A stretch of 64,000 nucleotides of DNA, from the NCBI GenBank assembly GCA_028023455.1, contig JAQFVV010000515.1, positions 1 through 64,000 of the forward strand, given 5' to 3'. The DNA is from Epiperipatus broadwayi (taxonomy: Eukaryota > Onychophora > Udeonychophora > Euonychophora > Peripatidae). The position numbers and the translations under genes were made by a program. Below the pieces are notes generated by a model, which was not told the DNA's origin, searched no databases, and saw nothing but the letters and a program-made list of their open reading frames with translations. Shown piece by piece: positions 23,746 through 35,119 of the stretch (its first letter is position 1; the number at the start of each line of letters is the position of its first letter).

Positions 23746-23789
23746 AAATTAATAAATATAGTTTCTTTAAAAATATACATAATTGAATA

Positions 23790-23885
23790 GTTTACTGTTT
23801 GGGAGTGTCATAATAGTTTCGAGCACCGGTGAAGCACAGTCTGACCTTGAGCTCTTGACTCTCAATCATTGCATTAGAGGCGCAG
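23790..23885 (-). mobile_element. old SINE family, copy 4
   Basis: On the minus strand: CTCTAATGCAATGATTGAGA, then GAGCTCAAGGTCAGACTG, and a tail ACACTCCCAAACAGTAAA. It agrees in order and spacing with copies at 15537, 33405 and 41915. Confidence 0.55.
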
Positions 23886-23899
23886 GCAATATCATTTAT

Positions 23900-25250
23900 C
23901 ATGAGCAGGGATAAGAATTATTTTTTGCACATATCTCTTAAAACCAAATATGAGATAATGATGAATTGAATGGTGGTGTACATTTATGTTATTTTTTAAA
24001 TAAAGATTTACTATAAATAAAGCTTAAAATTATGAAATTATACAAAACCATCTCCTAAACCTATTGTATCATGGCAAATTATTAGGCTTCTATCCTGTAA
24101 TGAATTAAGTACAGTATTTATTGCAAGTTATATGCTATAATAGCATATTGAGTAACTAGGATACTACAAACAAACAACAACATTTATTCATATTCTGTTG
24201 CAGTTTGTAACTGTTAGCTACTCCCTCCTCTCGACAAGTAAAAACTGAATTTATATACGTATATTGTGTACTATATCTATATATGGCTCAAAGTCATTCC
24301 AACTCAAAATTTGAAATGACTTAAGTAATAAATTGCTAAGATTAAATGATATTTATTGTCATTGACATATATGTATATATTAAACCATAAGAGCCAATAA
24401 TTAATTAGTTATCATATGCAATCATATCATCACAGTCAATGCTTGAATAAACCAAGAGAATATCAGCAATCTGTTGTCAAGACAACACTCAGATTTCCAT
24501 TTATTATCTAAGTGTTATAATGACATTGCCATTAGTTTATTTAAGCATTAGATGTTTCTGTAATAATATTACAAATGTTGATTTTAACTTATGTTCTCTA
24601 TGAAAATTTTTCACAATTGCTAATATTCTATTGGTTTATTTAAGCTATGGCTACAGTGATTTGATATATATAATATTACTAATGTTAATTTTAACATGGC
24701 AATGTTTGATGAAAAAATCAATCAATCTCTGCTGGATATATGTTTCTATCATAGCTGACAACGTCAGCAACTTAAAGACTAATTTATGCCTCATCAAATA
24801 CAACACTTCAATTTCTATATAAATATTATCACAATATTTAATTTGATATTAAAGGATGAACATAAATTAAGTTGACATAAAGAAAGCTTTAAGTTACAAT
24901 GATGATATTCATTATGACAGAAACAATATCCATCAGTGATTGGTTTATTTTTAAACAAACAGTTGCTCTTGAAAGACCATAGAAAAAATTTATAGAAAGT
25001 TGTAAGTTAAAATTACTATTAGTACTATTATTATAGTTTTATATGGTGTTTAACTAAGTTCTTTTTATATATTAATTGACTTTTTGGAGTCAGTTAATAT
25101 CCACTTATTAAAGTATTCATCTGCATATTTAAAAGGCCCTTTATATAATAATAAGAATATTCTTCTTAGAATATAAATAATTGTATCATAAACATAAAAA
25201 TATTCCATTTAATCTTCATAAATAATAATAATAGCATTAGCAGTAGTAGT
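23900..25250. other. AT-rich, no gene recognised
   Basis: Contains near-duplicated short segments (TGGTTTATTTAAGC around 24530 and 24632). A segment with CAGCAATCTGTTGTCAAG (24464) is echoed in inverted form near 29885 (ACAACAAATTGCTGATA), suggesting a small unnamed repeat. Confidence 0.35.
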
Positions 25251-25257
25251 ACTAATA

Positions 25258-25265
25258 GTAATAAC

Positions 25266-25297
<32 letters not shown>

Positions 25298-25316
25298 CAA
25301 CAACAACAACAACAAC

Positions 25317-25401
<85 letters not shown>
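25258..25401. repeat. (TAA)n / (CAA)n microsatellite
   Basis: About 140 bp of AAT-type triplets with a block of CAA triplets, ending in ATT triplets on the same strand. It abuts the 3' side of the minus-strand LINE at 25400-27300 and could descend from that element's tail. Confidence 0.95.
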
Positions 25402-25403
<2 letters not shown>

Positions 25404-27300
25404 CTTCATTTATTTAAGTACTAAACAACAGCGTATAAACAATTACAGGTCGCACATTATATTAGTAAAGCTAATAAACACAATGCTTCTAACATAATAA
25501 TAAAATGGAAGGTAACAAACAAAAAAATAAAAAAATGTAAACAAATAAAATTAATTTAAATTAATCAACAATGCTATTTAAATTTAAGAATATTACAAAA
25601 TTGCTTATGATCTAAATTAAAATGATTATTATTAAAAATCTGGTTGTATAAAGAAGGTAGCTTGAATGAAGAGGAAAATTTAGGGACATTAAAACGACAA
25701 GTTTGAATACAGAGAAAAAAGCAGATTGACTTGAAATTACATGAGATAAAATAACTTACCGATTTATACTTTGTAAAGATATTTAAGATTTCCATCTAAA
25801 AGAAAGTTGAAGAACAATTTTATTTTCCAAAGAAAGATATTTGAAAGATTTGTTAAACACTGTAGTAAACTACATTCTTGGTTAGAATTAGGCTTCTGAA
25901 TGATTGAATGATATTCAATGATAAGAAGAACCAATGATAAAAATAATTTGAATTTTGTATCAGCACTGAAATGATAACCATGCCTAAAGATGGCACCCAT
26001 GATTTTAAAAGCTTTGCTAACAATCATTTCTAAATGAGGAAAAAAGGATCCATTAGTAGAATATAAAATTCCCAAATCTTTTTGAGATCCATAAGAATTA
26101 ATTTTGTTACAATTAATAAAATAAAACAAAATTTAAAACTTCAGATTTCTTAGTACTTGAAGCAAGAGAACATTTACTAAAATTAACTAACATATTACTT
26201 AGAACCCACCAAGCATTAAAGATATTAATATCTTTCTGAAGAAGAGTTCTATCAATCATGAAGTGATTCTTTTAACTATTTTACAGTCATCAGCATAATA
26301 CTAAAGATAAGAAAAGTTCAGGTTATTCTTAAGGTTTCTAATACAAATGTAAAAAGAATGGATGCTAAAATACTATCTCAAGGGACACCTAAATTACATT
26401 CAAAATTTCTTGAAATATTATTATTATTGAACTTAACATATGCTGCACCATTACAAAGAGAGGATTGAAACCAATAAATAAGTTTAGTGGAAAAAACCAT
26501 TTTATGTAATTTGTAAATAAGAATGATATGATCTACATTATCAAAGACTTTTGATAAATCAAAATAAATAACATCAAGTCTCTGCTGATTCTCAATCGCA
26601 TATGCTATATAATCATAAATTGAAAGCAAATTAGCTTCTACAGATCTATTAAGAATAAACCATGTGGTGAAGAAGAAATAATTTTATTAACATCTGAAAT
26701 AATTTTATTATAAACACACCTTTCAAACATTTGAGCAATAGTATGTAAAACAGAAATAGGTCTATAATTATTAACATAGTGCAGTAACTATTCTTAAAAA
26801 TTGGGATTATTTTGGGCATTTAAGAACACTAAGAAAAACTTAGGAGTTAAGTGATAAATTAAAAATAAAGGCAATAGGCTCTGCAATAAATTCAACTAGT
26901 CTTTTATAAATAAAAGAAGAAATATCACTTTCTAAACTAGAATGAGTTTTAAGTGCTTGATGGATACAATAATATTGTCTCTAGAGATATAATCAATCAG
27001 AATAGTGAACAATAGGAAAATTGCAAAGTAAAGTAATTTTTGAAGATGTTATATGATGTGATGAATATAAGTCAGCAAAATATTTGGAAAAGACATCTGC
27101 ATTTAATGTGAAATCTTGAGTAGCTTGAACTCTTTTCTTACTCAAGCCCGAGTTATTAATAAAATCTCAAAATTCTTTAAAGTTAGAAAAAATATTAAAT
27201 TCAATTTTTGTAATTTAATTTTGTAAATCTCTTTTATAAACATATTTTACCAGTCTTCTGAAATTAATAAAAATATTACAAAAAAAAATAAAATATGCGT
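25400..27300 (-). mobile_element. jockey-like LINE, decayed
   Basis: Minus-strand non-LTR retrotransposon. In order: NNYRPISVL (about 26750-26778), a palm block IYFDLSKVFDNVDH (about 26520-26570), SRNFECNLGVP (26378-26410), the catalytic motif YYADDCK (about 26283-26300, read in another frame), and a carboxy-terminal block KDLGILYSTNG...LGNLKYL-type (25764-26129). Upstream of the polymerase is a piece resembling SVLKCPKIIPIFKNS. Several frameshifts and stops separate these blocks, so it is inactive. The 3' end meets the triplet repeat at 25258-25401. Confidence 0.85.
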
Positions 27301-27313
27301 TTTAAAAGAGAGT

Positions 27314-27440
27314 CTGCAATGGACAGATTTCCTTTTAATAATCTTAATGAGAATGTATGAAAACCAGGAGAAAAACCTGCAATGGACAGATTTCCTTTTA
27401 ATAATCTTAATGAGAATGTATGAAAACCAAGGAGAAAAAC
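27314..27440. repeat. tandem duplication, 63-bp period
   Basis: 27314-27376 and 27377-27440 are nearly identical; the second copy has one extra A in its CCAAGGAG segment. It lies at the 5' edge of the decayed LINE. Confidence 0.92.
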
Positions 27441-27506
27441 CATTATGGAAAGAGAATTTATTAGGATTATATAAATTAATAAAACTATTAGGAATCTGTA
27501 ATAATA

Positions 27507-27735
<229 letters not shown>

Positions 27736-27739
27736 AATT

Positions 27740-28340
27740 ATAGTAATATCTTATGATTTCAGCACTTTATAAAATTGTTTTCTAATCTGTATCTAGTAAG
27801 CAGAATTGAGGTCTTTGATTCTGAAATAAATTACATAATTAATATATATATAACTGTTAAGGGTAAATTTAAGCATCGATTTTAAAAATAAAAAAAAGAT
27901 TAAAGAGATCTGGAATATTTAGATAAAAGCTCAGTTTGAATTGCCCTAAAATCTTTTTGAATTACACATCATATATTTTAGTAAAAAATTTAAATCAGGC
28001 AAATTCACACACTTGTGTATATTTACTGCTTGAAAACAGTTTATTTTTTCAAAAGAATCATACTATGCTGACAATTTTATATGGGCAATTAAATATGTAA
28101 ATGTGTAATAATTGTAATTGCTTTGTTTGATATATGATTAAATAAATCCTTAACATCCAAACCATTTCTTATTTCATTCAGTTAGTATCTTTGGCTTTTT
28201 AATTTTTCCACTTAATCTTTGTCCATTGATTCACTGTCGTTCATTCTAATTTGTCCTATTTTCTTTACATATATGAAAAGCTGGAGATTTCCATGCACGC
28301 GCACACACACCCTTATATATATATATATGTTCGTACGAAT
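27740..28340. other. no gene recognised
   Basis: AT-rich sequence between the microsatellite and the Penelope-like element. Nothing recognised. Confidence 0.4.
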
Positions 28341-28370
28341 GTTTTCTCGGATGCAGATATAAAAAAAATT

Positions 28371-29506
28371 GCGGGTTCATCTGTGTAAGATTTTAGTTTT
28401 AAAATTCCACCTTTTGTTTTGATGAGATATATAGATGACATACATATTATCTGGTAATAAATTGAAGATTTTTTATCACATTTAAATAATGTCCATCTTA
28501 ATTTTACATTTACAATGGAAATAGAATCTGATGGTAAACTTCCCTTTCTTGATGTTCTTGTCACCAAAAAATAAAATAATTTTTTATCATTTTCAGTTTT
28601 CAGAAAGCTACACATACTGACAGATACCTCCAATTTTCATTTCATTATCATCCGACTCAGATTTTTTCTGTGGCCAAAACACTATTTTCCAGAGCAATTA
28701 ACCTTTCAAATAATCATATCTAAATGAAGAAATACATCTTATAAATAATGTATTGTTAGCAAATGGTTATAGTGGAAAAAATATACATCAAGCTTTATTT
28801 CAAGCTAAAAATAATAATAATAATAATAAAAAGAATCAACTATTAGGATTTATATGCCTTATATATAAGGAACCACATATAGTATCGGACGTATGCTAAA
28901 ACGCTACAATATAAAGACAGCATATACTCCTTATCAAAAAATTAGTACTTTTTTAACCAAGCCTAAAGATTCAATCCCTCTGGAGGCTTTATGAAATTTC
29001 ATGTGGTGTTTGTGAGTCTACTTATGAAAGTATCATCAATAGTCTCAGTGCTAGAAGGGATGAACATGCTAATATAGTCAAACAACATTCATCATCATCA
29101 GCACTCTCGATCCATGCTATGGATTCAGGTCACTTTATTTTTCTAAGACCAGTATCATATTCAGATGTGAAAACCTACACCAATGTAAGATCAGAGAAGC
29201 TATTGAGATACCAAAAAGACCTAATTGCATCAACAAAAGCGATGACACATGTAAACTTCCTTCTATTTGGGGGAAAAAATTAAAAACAAATTTCCCTGAA
29301 TTTTTATTTATTTATTTATTTATTTTTTCAATTTTATACAGCTATTTTTCAGTTGCGGAATTTCCAGTGACTCTGCCAACTATATTTATTAACACTGTTT
29401 ACAGAGCCTCTACAATTATATACTTTTCAATTCCCAGTTGAGGACTTGTGTGATCAAGTCGGAACGTTGGATTTTTAAAATTAAAATCTTATACGAATGA
29501 ACCTGC
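28371..29506 (+). mobile_element. Penelope-like retroelement, truncated and decayed
   Basis: Plus strand. At 28415-28440 the frame reads MRYIDDIHIIW, the YxDD catalytic motif of Penelope reverse transcriptase. It is followed in another frame by TMEIESDGKLPFLDVLV (about 28510-28566) and ATHTDRYLQFSFHYHP (about 28605-28655), both diagnostic of the group. About 28840-29150 holds the linker (GRMLKRYNIKTAYTPYQKIS) and a GIY-YIG relic (YEISCGVCESTYE, LSARRDEHA). Short inverted terminal pieces flank it: 28371-28406 (GCGGGTTCAT...) and 29471-29506 in reverse orientation. It is 5'-truncated and frameshifted. Confidence 0.85.
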
Positions 29507-29509
29507 AAA

Positions 29510-29993
29510 ACATGTTTTTTATATATAAGTAAATTACTTCTTAAAAAAAGTTTAAATGAAATAACCAATAAATTCTCTAGTAACATTTTACCAACTTTGA
29601 TATCATATTAAAAACATAAGTAGCCAATCAGTTTTTTCACATCAATTGCTTCATGGCATTATCACAGCTCTACAGCTAACTGTGAGACATTAATAATATT
29701 CAAATAATTATTTAAATAATAAATAAAAAAATTTTTCTACAAATATCAAACTCAATATCTATTAGATTTTAAAGACTAAAAAAATTAAAAGCGATTTGTG
29801 TGAATTTTGTTAAGGTGTAGTTAACTTATACTAGTTTAATGTTATGCATTGTTTATATTCAATTTACTGCCTAGTTGTAGTGTTGCTGTGACAACAAATT
29901 GCTGATATACTATTGGTTTGCTTAAGCTTGAAGCAACAATACAATTAGGCAGTAAATAGAATGCCTAATTGTAACATTATCTTGATAACAAAT
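29510..29993. other. no gene recognised
   Basis: AT-rich. A segment near 29865-29935 (TTGCTGTGACAACAAATTGC) is repeated in altered form at 29960-30000 and 24464. It looks like a small unnamed repeat. Confidence 0.4.
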
Positions 29994-30003
29994 TACTGAA
30001 ATT

Positions 30004-30109
30004 GTCTTGCATTGGTGGTCGAGAGGTCAGCGCGACTGCCTTGCATTTGCAGGCAGTTGCCCGGGTTGCGGGTTCGCGTCCCGGCCGATGCTATGACACT
30101 TAAAAAAAA
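30004..30109 (+). mobile_element. tRNA-only SINE, copy C (best preserved)
   Basis: Full class II tRNA-like cloverleaf at 30009-30091. The acceptor strands GCATTGG and CCGATGC pair over 7 bp, the D-arm is GTC...GAC, and the anticodon-like stem is CTGCCT/AGGCAG. A long variable region follows, then the T-arm CGGGTTCGCGTCCCG. It ends TATGACACTT plus eight A. A 10-bp direct repeat TACTGAAATT flanks it (29994-30003 and 30110-30119). There is no 3' LINE-like body, so it is nearly all tRNA. Confidence 0.9.
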
Positions 30110-30119
30110 TACTGAAATT

Positions 30120-31310
30120 CTACTGGTTTTGTTAAGTATAAAAGCTATAATGATGTAATTTTTATATATTCTGAAAACATGTTCTAGTTCCCACTATCTC
30201 TCTTTTAAGTTTAAAGTATGATTTTTCTTCTTTTTTTTTTTAAAAAAAGGTCATTTGCTTTGTTTCTTCATATTTCTTTCTTTTTAAATTTTTTACCTGC
30301 ATTACGTTTTCATTCTCTTTTTACACCTCAAATTTGATCTTTTATAATTTCTGTTTGTCAGTAACATCCTGATACATTTTTTTCTTTTAATGTTTTCCCA
30401 AGATTGCTTTCACTGTTTCTAATCTTTTATATTTATTAATTCTTTTATATTTCCACAATTTATTTGTCTATCCATAGCTCAGCTGCTAAAATATCATTTT
30501 AGAAATATTTATTTAATACACATGCACATTACATTTATTAGACACACTGTCTAGGATACTCTTAGGATGTACCTTTTTTTTAAAAATCAGGGCAGGGGGG
30601 AGTAATATAGTAATGGCAGTAATAATAACAATAGTAGTTGTAACTTATTTTCACACTATTTTGGCCATAATTACTAATGTACAAATTATTGGTTAATCTT
30701 TACTAAAAAAAAATCGGTATTAATTTGTTGTTCTCTGATTCTGGTGAATTCTTGTTTTGTTAAAAATACTTTATAAAATCGATATTTTTTAACCCACGGT
30801 AGTTAGATTTGCTTGATATTATGTATGCAAGTTTATTTAAGTTGTTTAGTTGTATGGATTGTATATATGTAAACTTCTAGTCTCCAGGCACTTACACTTA
30901 ATTAATCATCACACCCAATACATTTTATTCTAGTATTCCAATATTCATAAAGGTACACTATCAAATTTGATCAATTCTTTTGGTGTTATATGCTATTATT
31001 AGTTTTACAAATAAGGAACAGGATGATTTGGATGAAACGCTTACTTCCGGTAAAACTAGTAAAACTAATCAACAATGTCTGAGAGAACATTCCCTATACC
31101 AGTAGTAACCACTAGCCAAATTGAAACTTAGTTTATGTTTATAATTATATTTGCTAAAATTATAAAATGTTTAATTTCTGAGAAGTTCATGTGATATTTA
31201 AGTAACAGAAGTGACAGATTAAACTTCCATTCTGAATGAAATTTTAGCAGACCTTCTATCACTGCACTAAATAGCATATAACATTTTTTCTAATATATAG
31301 CTATGGACTT
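30120..31310. other. no gene recognised
   Basis: Pyrimidine-rich at about 30190-30480, otherwise ordinary AT-rich sequence. Nothing recognised. Confidence 0.4.
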
Positions 31311-31317
31311 TTATAAA

Positions 31318-32350
31318 TATAGGGGATTTAAACTCAGACTTTACCTATCCATACTATCTCATACCACCGATACGCATGACCACACACATGTAGAAAAGAT
31401 AAATAATCAGCAATATACGTATTTCATGCTAAACCAGCACTCATCAGTTGATCCAGATTATCATCTCCCACACACATATATATAATCAATGCTCAGTTTA
31501 TATTAAGATAGCAAATCCTTATACTTTAATGGACAGGCTTCAATACACTCCAGCTTCCAACTCTTCAGCCATCCATACCATTGAAAATCTGATGGAGAGC
31601 CCAAATCCCATACTGATGCCAATATTATTGCCATACCCATGTTGACCTCAAGTCATTCTGACCCCCCATGTATAGGACCTTATTCATTTAAATACATAGA
31701 AGAGGGATGGACAGGATGCAGGCTTAATGTGTAAATATTTGAAATACAGACACTCTTCACATACCTGGAGCCTAATTGTACTAATTGGACTTTATCCAGA
31801 CTTAGGTTATGTTCAGGAAGTTACCATGAATGTAATTATAATAATATTTTTTGTTCATGGGTCCATAAAAATTATTATGTTGATAAATACATTCATACAA
31901 AGGTTGAAAACTAAAAAAAGATTTTGCAAGTTTAAATTTTATTTTATTTAAACTTTCTGAATCAATTCTAAATAAATATGGAAAAAAAAAACCCGTAGAT
32001 ATTAACTTAGAAAAATTAATGAATATTCTCATGTATGCATGTGAGTATTTATATGTCTCTGCATGCAAGTATAATCAAACATACAAAATATAACTAATAA
32101 CTTAAGTATAAGTTAATGCACAAATTTATTCTGAGAATGAGGGTAAATGAGTGTATGAAATTGAAATGCTTTTTTTTATTTAATCGTTATGTTTGTTTTG
32201 GACCAACTGATTATTGTTGGTTTAGCATGAAATACGTATATTGGTGATTATTTATCTTTTCAACATGTGTATGATCATGTGGATCAGCAATATGAGATGG
32301 CAAGGAGAGCTGAGGGTTGTGTGAAAGATTGAGTTCGAATCTCTTAAATA
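31318..32350. mobile_element. foldback-family element with long interior
   Basis: Left arm about 31318-31490 (ATAGGGGATTTAAACTCAGA...). Its inner neighbour at 31490-31690 matches the interior of the copy at 46886-47465 (GGACAGGCTTCAA, GTCATACCCATG-type blocks, AGAAGAGGGATGG). The matching right arm lies at about 32195-32350 and ends GAGTTCGAATCTC. Between 31720 and 32190 is unrelated AT-rich DNA, probably inserted or rearranged. No clear target duplication was found. Confidence 0.7.
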
Positions 32351-32743
32351 TTACATTATATATGTGTAGGTGTGTGTAAGACTGTAAGTGTATAATTGCT
32401 TTTGATATATTGCCAAAAATTTATATTGGTTGAAAATGTAAAACAAAAATGATATTGAAAATATGTCGTCTTCTGGAATTTTGTTTACATTTCATAGATA
32501 TTAGTTTATCATTGTAGACCTTCATCTGTTGATTTTCATCAAGGATGGTTATCCTTTCTGTTTTCTTTTATAATAGACAATTTTCTTTAGAACATCTTTC
32601 TTTAACATTATCAATATGTTTTAGTCACAATTTGCTAAAGATTTACTTTCATCATGGGGAATTTATTTTTTCTGTCTTTCTTTTTTGTATCGTTGATTTC
32701 TTTTAAAACATTTGCATTAACAATATGTTTTATGTGTTTATAT

Positions 32744-32852
32744 ATATATATATTTTTCATGCGTCATAGCAACGGCCGGGAAGCGAACCCGCTGATCCGG
32801 AACAACTGCTTGTAAGGCGGCTGTGTTGACCTCTCGACCACCAATGCTTGAC
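32744..32852 (-). mobile_element. tRNA-only SINE, copy D
   Basis: The minus strand begins AAGCATTGGTGGTCGAGAGG and ends CGGGTTCGCTTCCCGGCC, then TTGCTATGACGC and an A-rich tail. It is flanked by a 13-bp direct repeat TATGTGTTTATAT (32731-32743 and 32853-32865). Confidence 0.88.
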
Positions 32853-32869
32853 TATGTGTTTATATTTGC

Positions 32870-33400
32870 AAATGTTAGTAGTGTACTTGGAACAGAATAT
32901 TATCCTCTCTTTTTTCTTTTATACTTAGATTTTTTTTAAAGAACATCTTTCTTTAATATTGTCTATATGTTTTATGTGTTCACATGTGTTAATGTGGAAA
33001 ATGTTCTCTCATTTCTCACTTTGAATGATTCTGTGCGGAATTATGTTGATTTTTTTTTTACTCGGAATTTAATTGTTTTAAGTTATGAGAAAAATACAAT
33101 TATTATAAAATTTGCTTTTTTTTAATACTATATTTGAGTTTATAATTTAATCTTAATATGATAAAAAATTTATTTAGTTTTTAATTATTACCGATGAAAT
33201 ATTATTGTGAATTGCTTGGCTAAAATATAGTTATCTAGTTATTCAGATTGTATCTTAGATAATTTTGTCGATTTTTTTTCTATCTAGTTGTATTCAGTTG
33301 AATTAAAAAACCTATTTAACAACTAATGACAAATGAAATATAGATAATGACATTTATTTTGGCTATATTTGCCAATAAACGACAAGACAATCTGAATGCT
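32870..33400. other. no gene recognised
   Basis: AT-rich. The segment near 32940 (ACATCTTTCTTTAATATTGT) repeats one at about 32593, indicating a local duplication with the SINE copy D between the copies. Confidence 0.4.
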
Positions 33401-33404
33401 TTAT

Positions 33405-33500
33405 GTCTGGTAATTCACAAGAAGCTCGAATCAGAAAGTATTAGAATTGAATTTTGAGCTTCAGAGTGAGCCACTTAATCATCGCATTAGACCAACAGGA
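33405..33500 (-). mobile_element. old SINE family, copy 5
   Basis: The minus strand reads TTGGTCTAATGCGATGATTA, CTCTGAAGCTCAAAATTC and CTTGTGAATTACCAGACATA. Head, middle and tail are in the same order as the other copies. Confidence 0.6.
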
Positions 33501-33678
33501 CATTTCTAATTAAGTAGTATAAATTCATAGCCATTTGCACAACTGCTGATAAACAACAGATCAAAGGAACAGTCTAATACGAACAGTTTAATATTTATTG
33601 ACATAGCTATTAAAACAGGCAAAACTCTCCATACATGTGATGTTTATTGGCGTATAGCTTTTACATATATATGTGCGT

Positions 33679-34329
33679 GTAATCTTGTAATTAAATATTA
33701 ATAAATATAGTAAAATAAATACATATAAAAGTACAACTTTAAAAGTTTTTATATCCACCTAAGAGTGCTTTCAACTAGCTTAGTAGTTTTTGTCAACTAT
33801 AAATAATTCAAAAGCTAGAACCTCATTCTTAAAACAAAATTGCATCATATATAAATGAATATGTAAATGTGGGAATGGATATATAGGAGAATCAAGATAT
33901 ACATTGGAGAAAAGAACTAAAGAACACATGAAGTTACTAAAAAGAGTTCAAAAAACTAAACAAAATTGCAATAGAAATGATAACGTTTTACCATTGTTTT
34001 TTATGATCATAATAGATTGTGTTTATGAGGTTTTAATTTTGATTACAATAGCATGAAAATAGTACAAATTGAGAGAAACAAAAGAGAATAAAAGAAACTA
34101 TGTTAATATATAAAAGCATGACTTAATAAATAGACAAGCAGTAAATGTAAAAATCAACGAATTGTGGGAAGGTTAAACTTTGAAAGTGTTTTAAAGATAC
34201 TTAATGCTAGTTGACAAAGACTACAGGAAGCTAGTTGAATGTGTTCCTAGATGGATGTAAAAACTTTTAAAGTTGTATTTTCTATATATTTATTTTACTA
34301 TATTTATTAATATTTAATTACAAGATTAC
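33679..34329 (+). mobile_element. Penelope-like GIY-YIG fragment flanked by inverted terminal repeats
   Basis: At 33868-33984 the plus strand encodes CGNGYIGESRYTLEKRTKEH and more, a clear GIY-YIG endonuclease core of a Penelope-like element. It sits between two arms, 33679-33800 and 34207-34329, that are about 85-90% identical in inverted orientation. The arms share GTAATCTTGTAATTAAATAT and CTTTAAAAGTTTTTA. The reverse transcriptase part is missing. Confidence 0.8.
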
Positions 34330-34339
34330 ATATATAACT

Positions 34340-35005
34340 TCAAGGAATACAGATATCAAAGAATAATAGCATTATACATATATATATATATATCATTGAA
34401 ACCCTTTCTACATACAGCTTTTCAAAACTTTTTCCTATTTAGAACTACTTAAATTATATATATATATAAAGCTTGTATATAATACAAAAATTTTTGAAAA
34501 GTAAAATAATAATCTAGCGTACTGAAAGCAATGATAAGAATAGAAATAGTAATGACACGTTACTTCTAAATAAGCTAGTTCCTCAATGGCCATTTTAAAT
34601 GCCAGCATTTCAATATTCACATGATCAATTGCTCAGAGTATTTGAGCATTCAGATTGTATATTGAAAACAATCAGATCTGTAGTTATAGAATAGGTAAAC
34701 AGACAGAGATCATCAAATGCTTAGCACATTATGTTAATACAAATTTCTTCAACCATGATTGTTTTGAATTTTATTTTACCAGTGGACATGAAATTTTGAC
34801 TTTCTCTATTCATTGTGTTTGGGAATCAGTCAGCTATTGACTGACAGATGATGTGGGCAAAAAAGAACACCAAATGTTTGTCTTGCTTAAGGCATCAAAA
34901 AATCCCATTTGATCCCTCTATCAGTTGACCAAATAAAGATTTTTTCACTTTACCCACAAACATGTAGCTTATGAATTTATTCTGCTATTACTGACATAAA
35001 TGACC
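34340..35005. other. no gene recognised
   Basis: AT-rich, with two (TA)n runs (34376 and 34456). Small frames at 34435-34620 and 34655-34840 have no known similarity. Confidence 0.4.
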
Positions 35006-35009
35006 TGCA

Positions 35010-35115
35010 TGTCTTGGTTCAATGGTAAAGTGGCAGTCTCTGGAGTTCCAAGATTTTGTCACTTTCATTGCTTAAACATCTTATGAGTTTCCTGAGCAAT
35101 AAAATATTTGATTAT
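35010..35115 (+). mobile_element. old SINE family, copy 6
   Basis: TGGTTCAATGGTAAAGTGGC head, CTCTGGAGTTCCAAGAT, then TTTGTCACTTTCATTGCTTA and TTATGAGTTTCCTGAGCAAT. Same order as the copies at 15537 and 41915. Confidence 0.6.
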
Positions 35116-35119
35116 TTTT

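Noticed and set aside
28313-28633. Minus-strand 106-residue frame
   Set aside because: It is the antisense shadow of the Penelope reverse transcriptase remains on the plus strand.
30009-30091. Functional tRNA gene
   Set aside because: The cloverleaf is good, but the anticodon loop is irregular, near-copies occur at three other places with target duplications, and the unit ends in an A-tail. A SINE is the better reading.
31303-31645. Two plus-strand frames as a small gene
   Set aside because: They are translations of the foldback element arm and interior, which recur at 46886.
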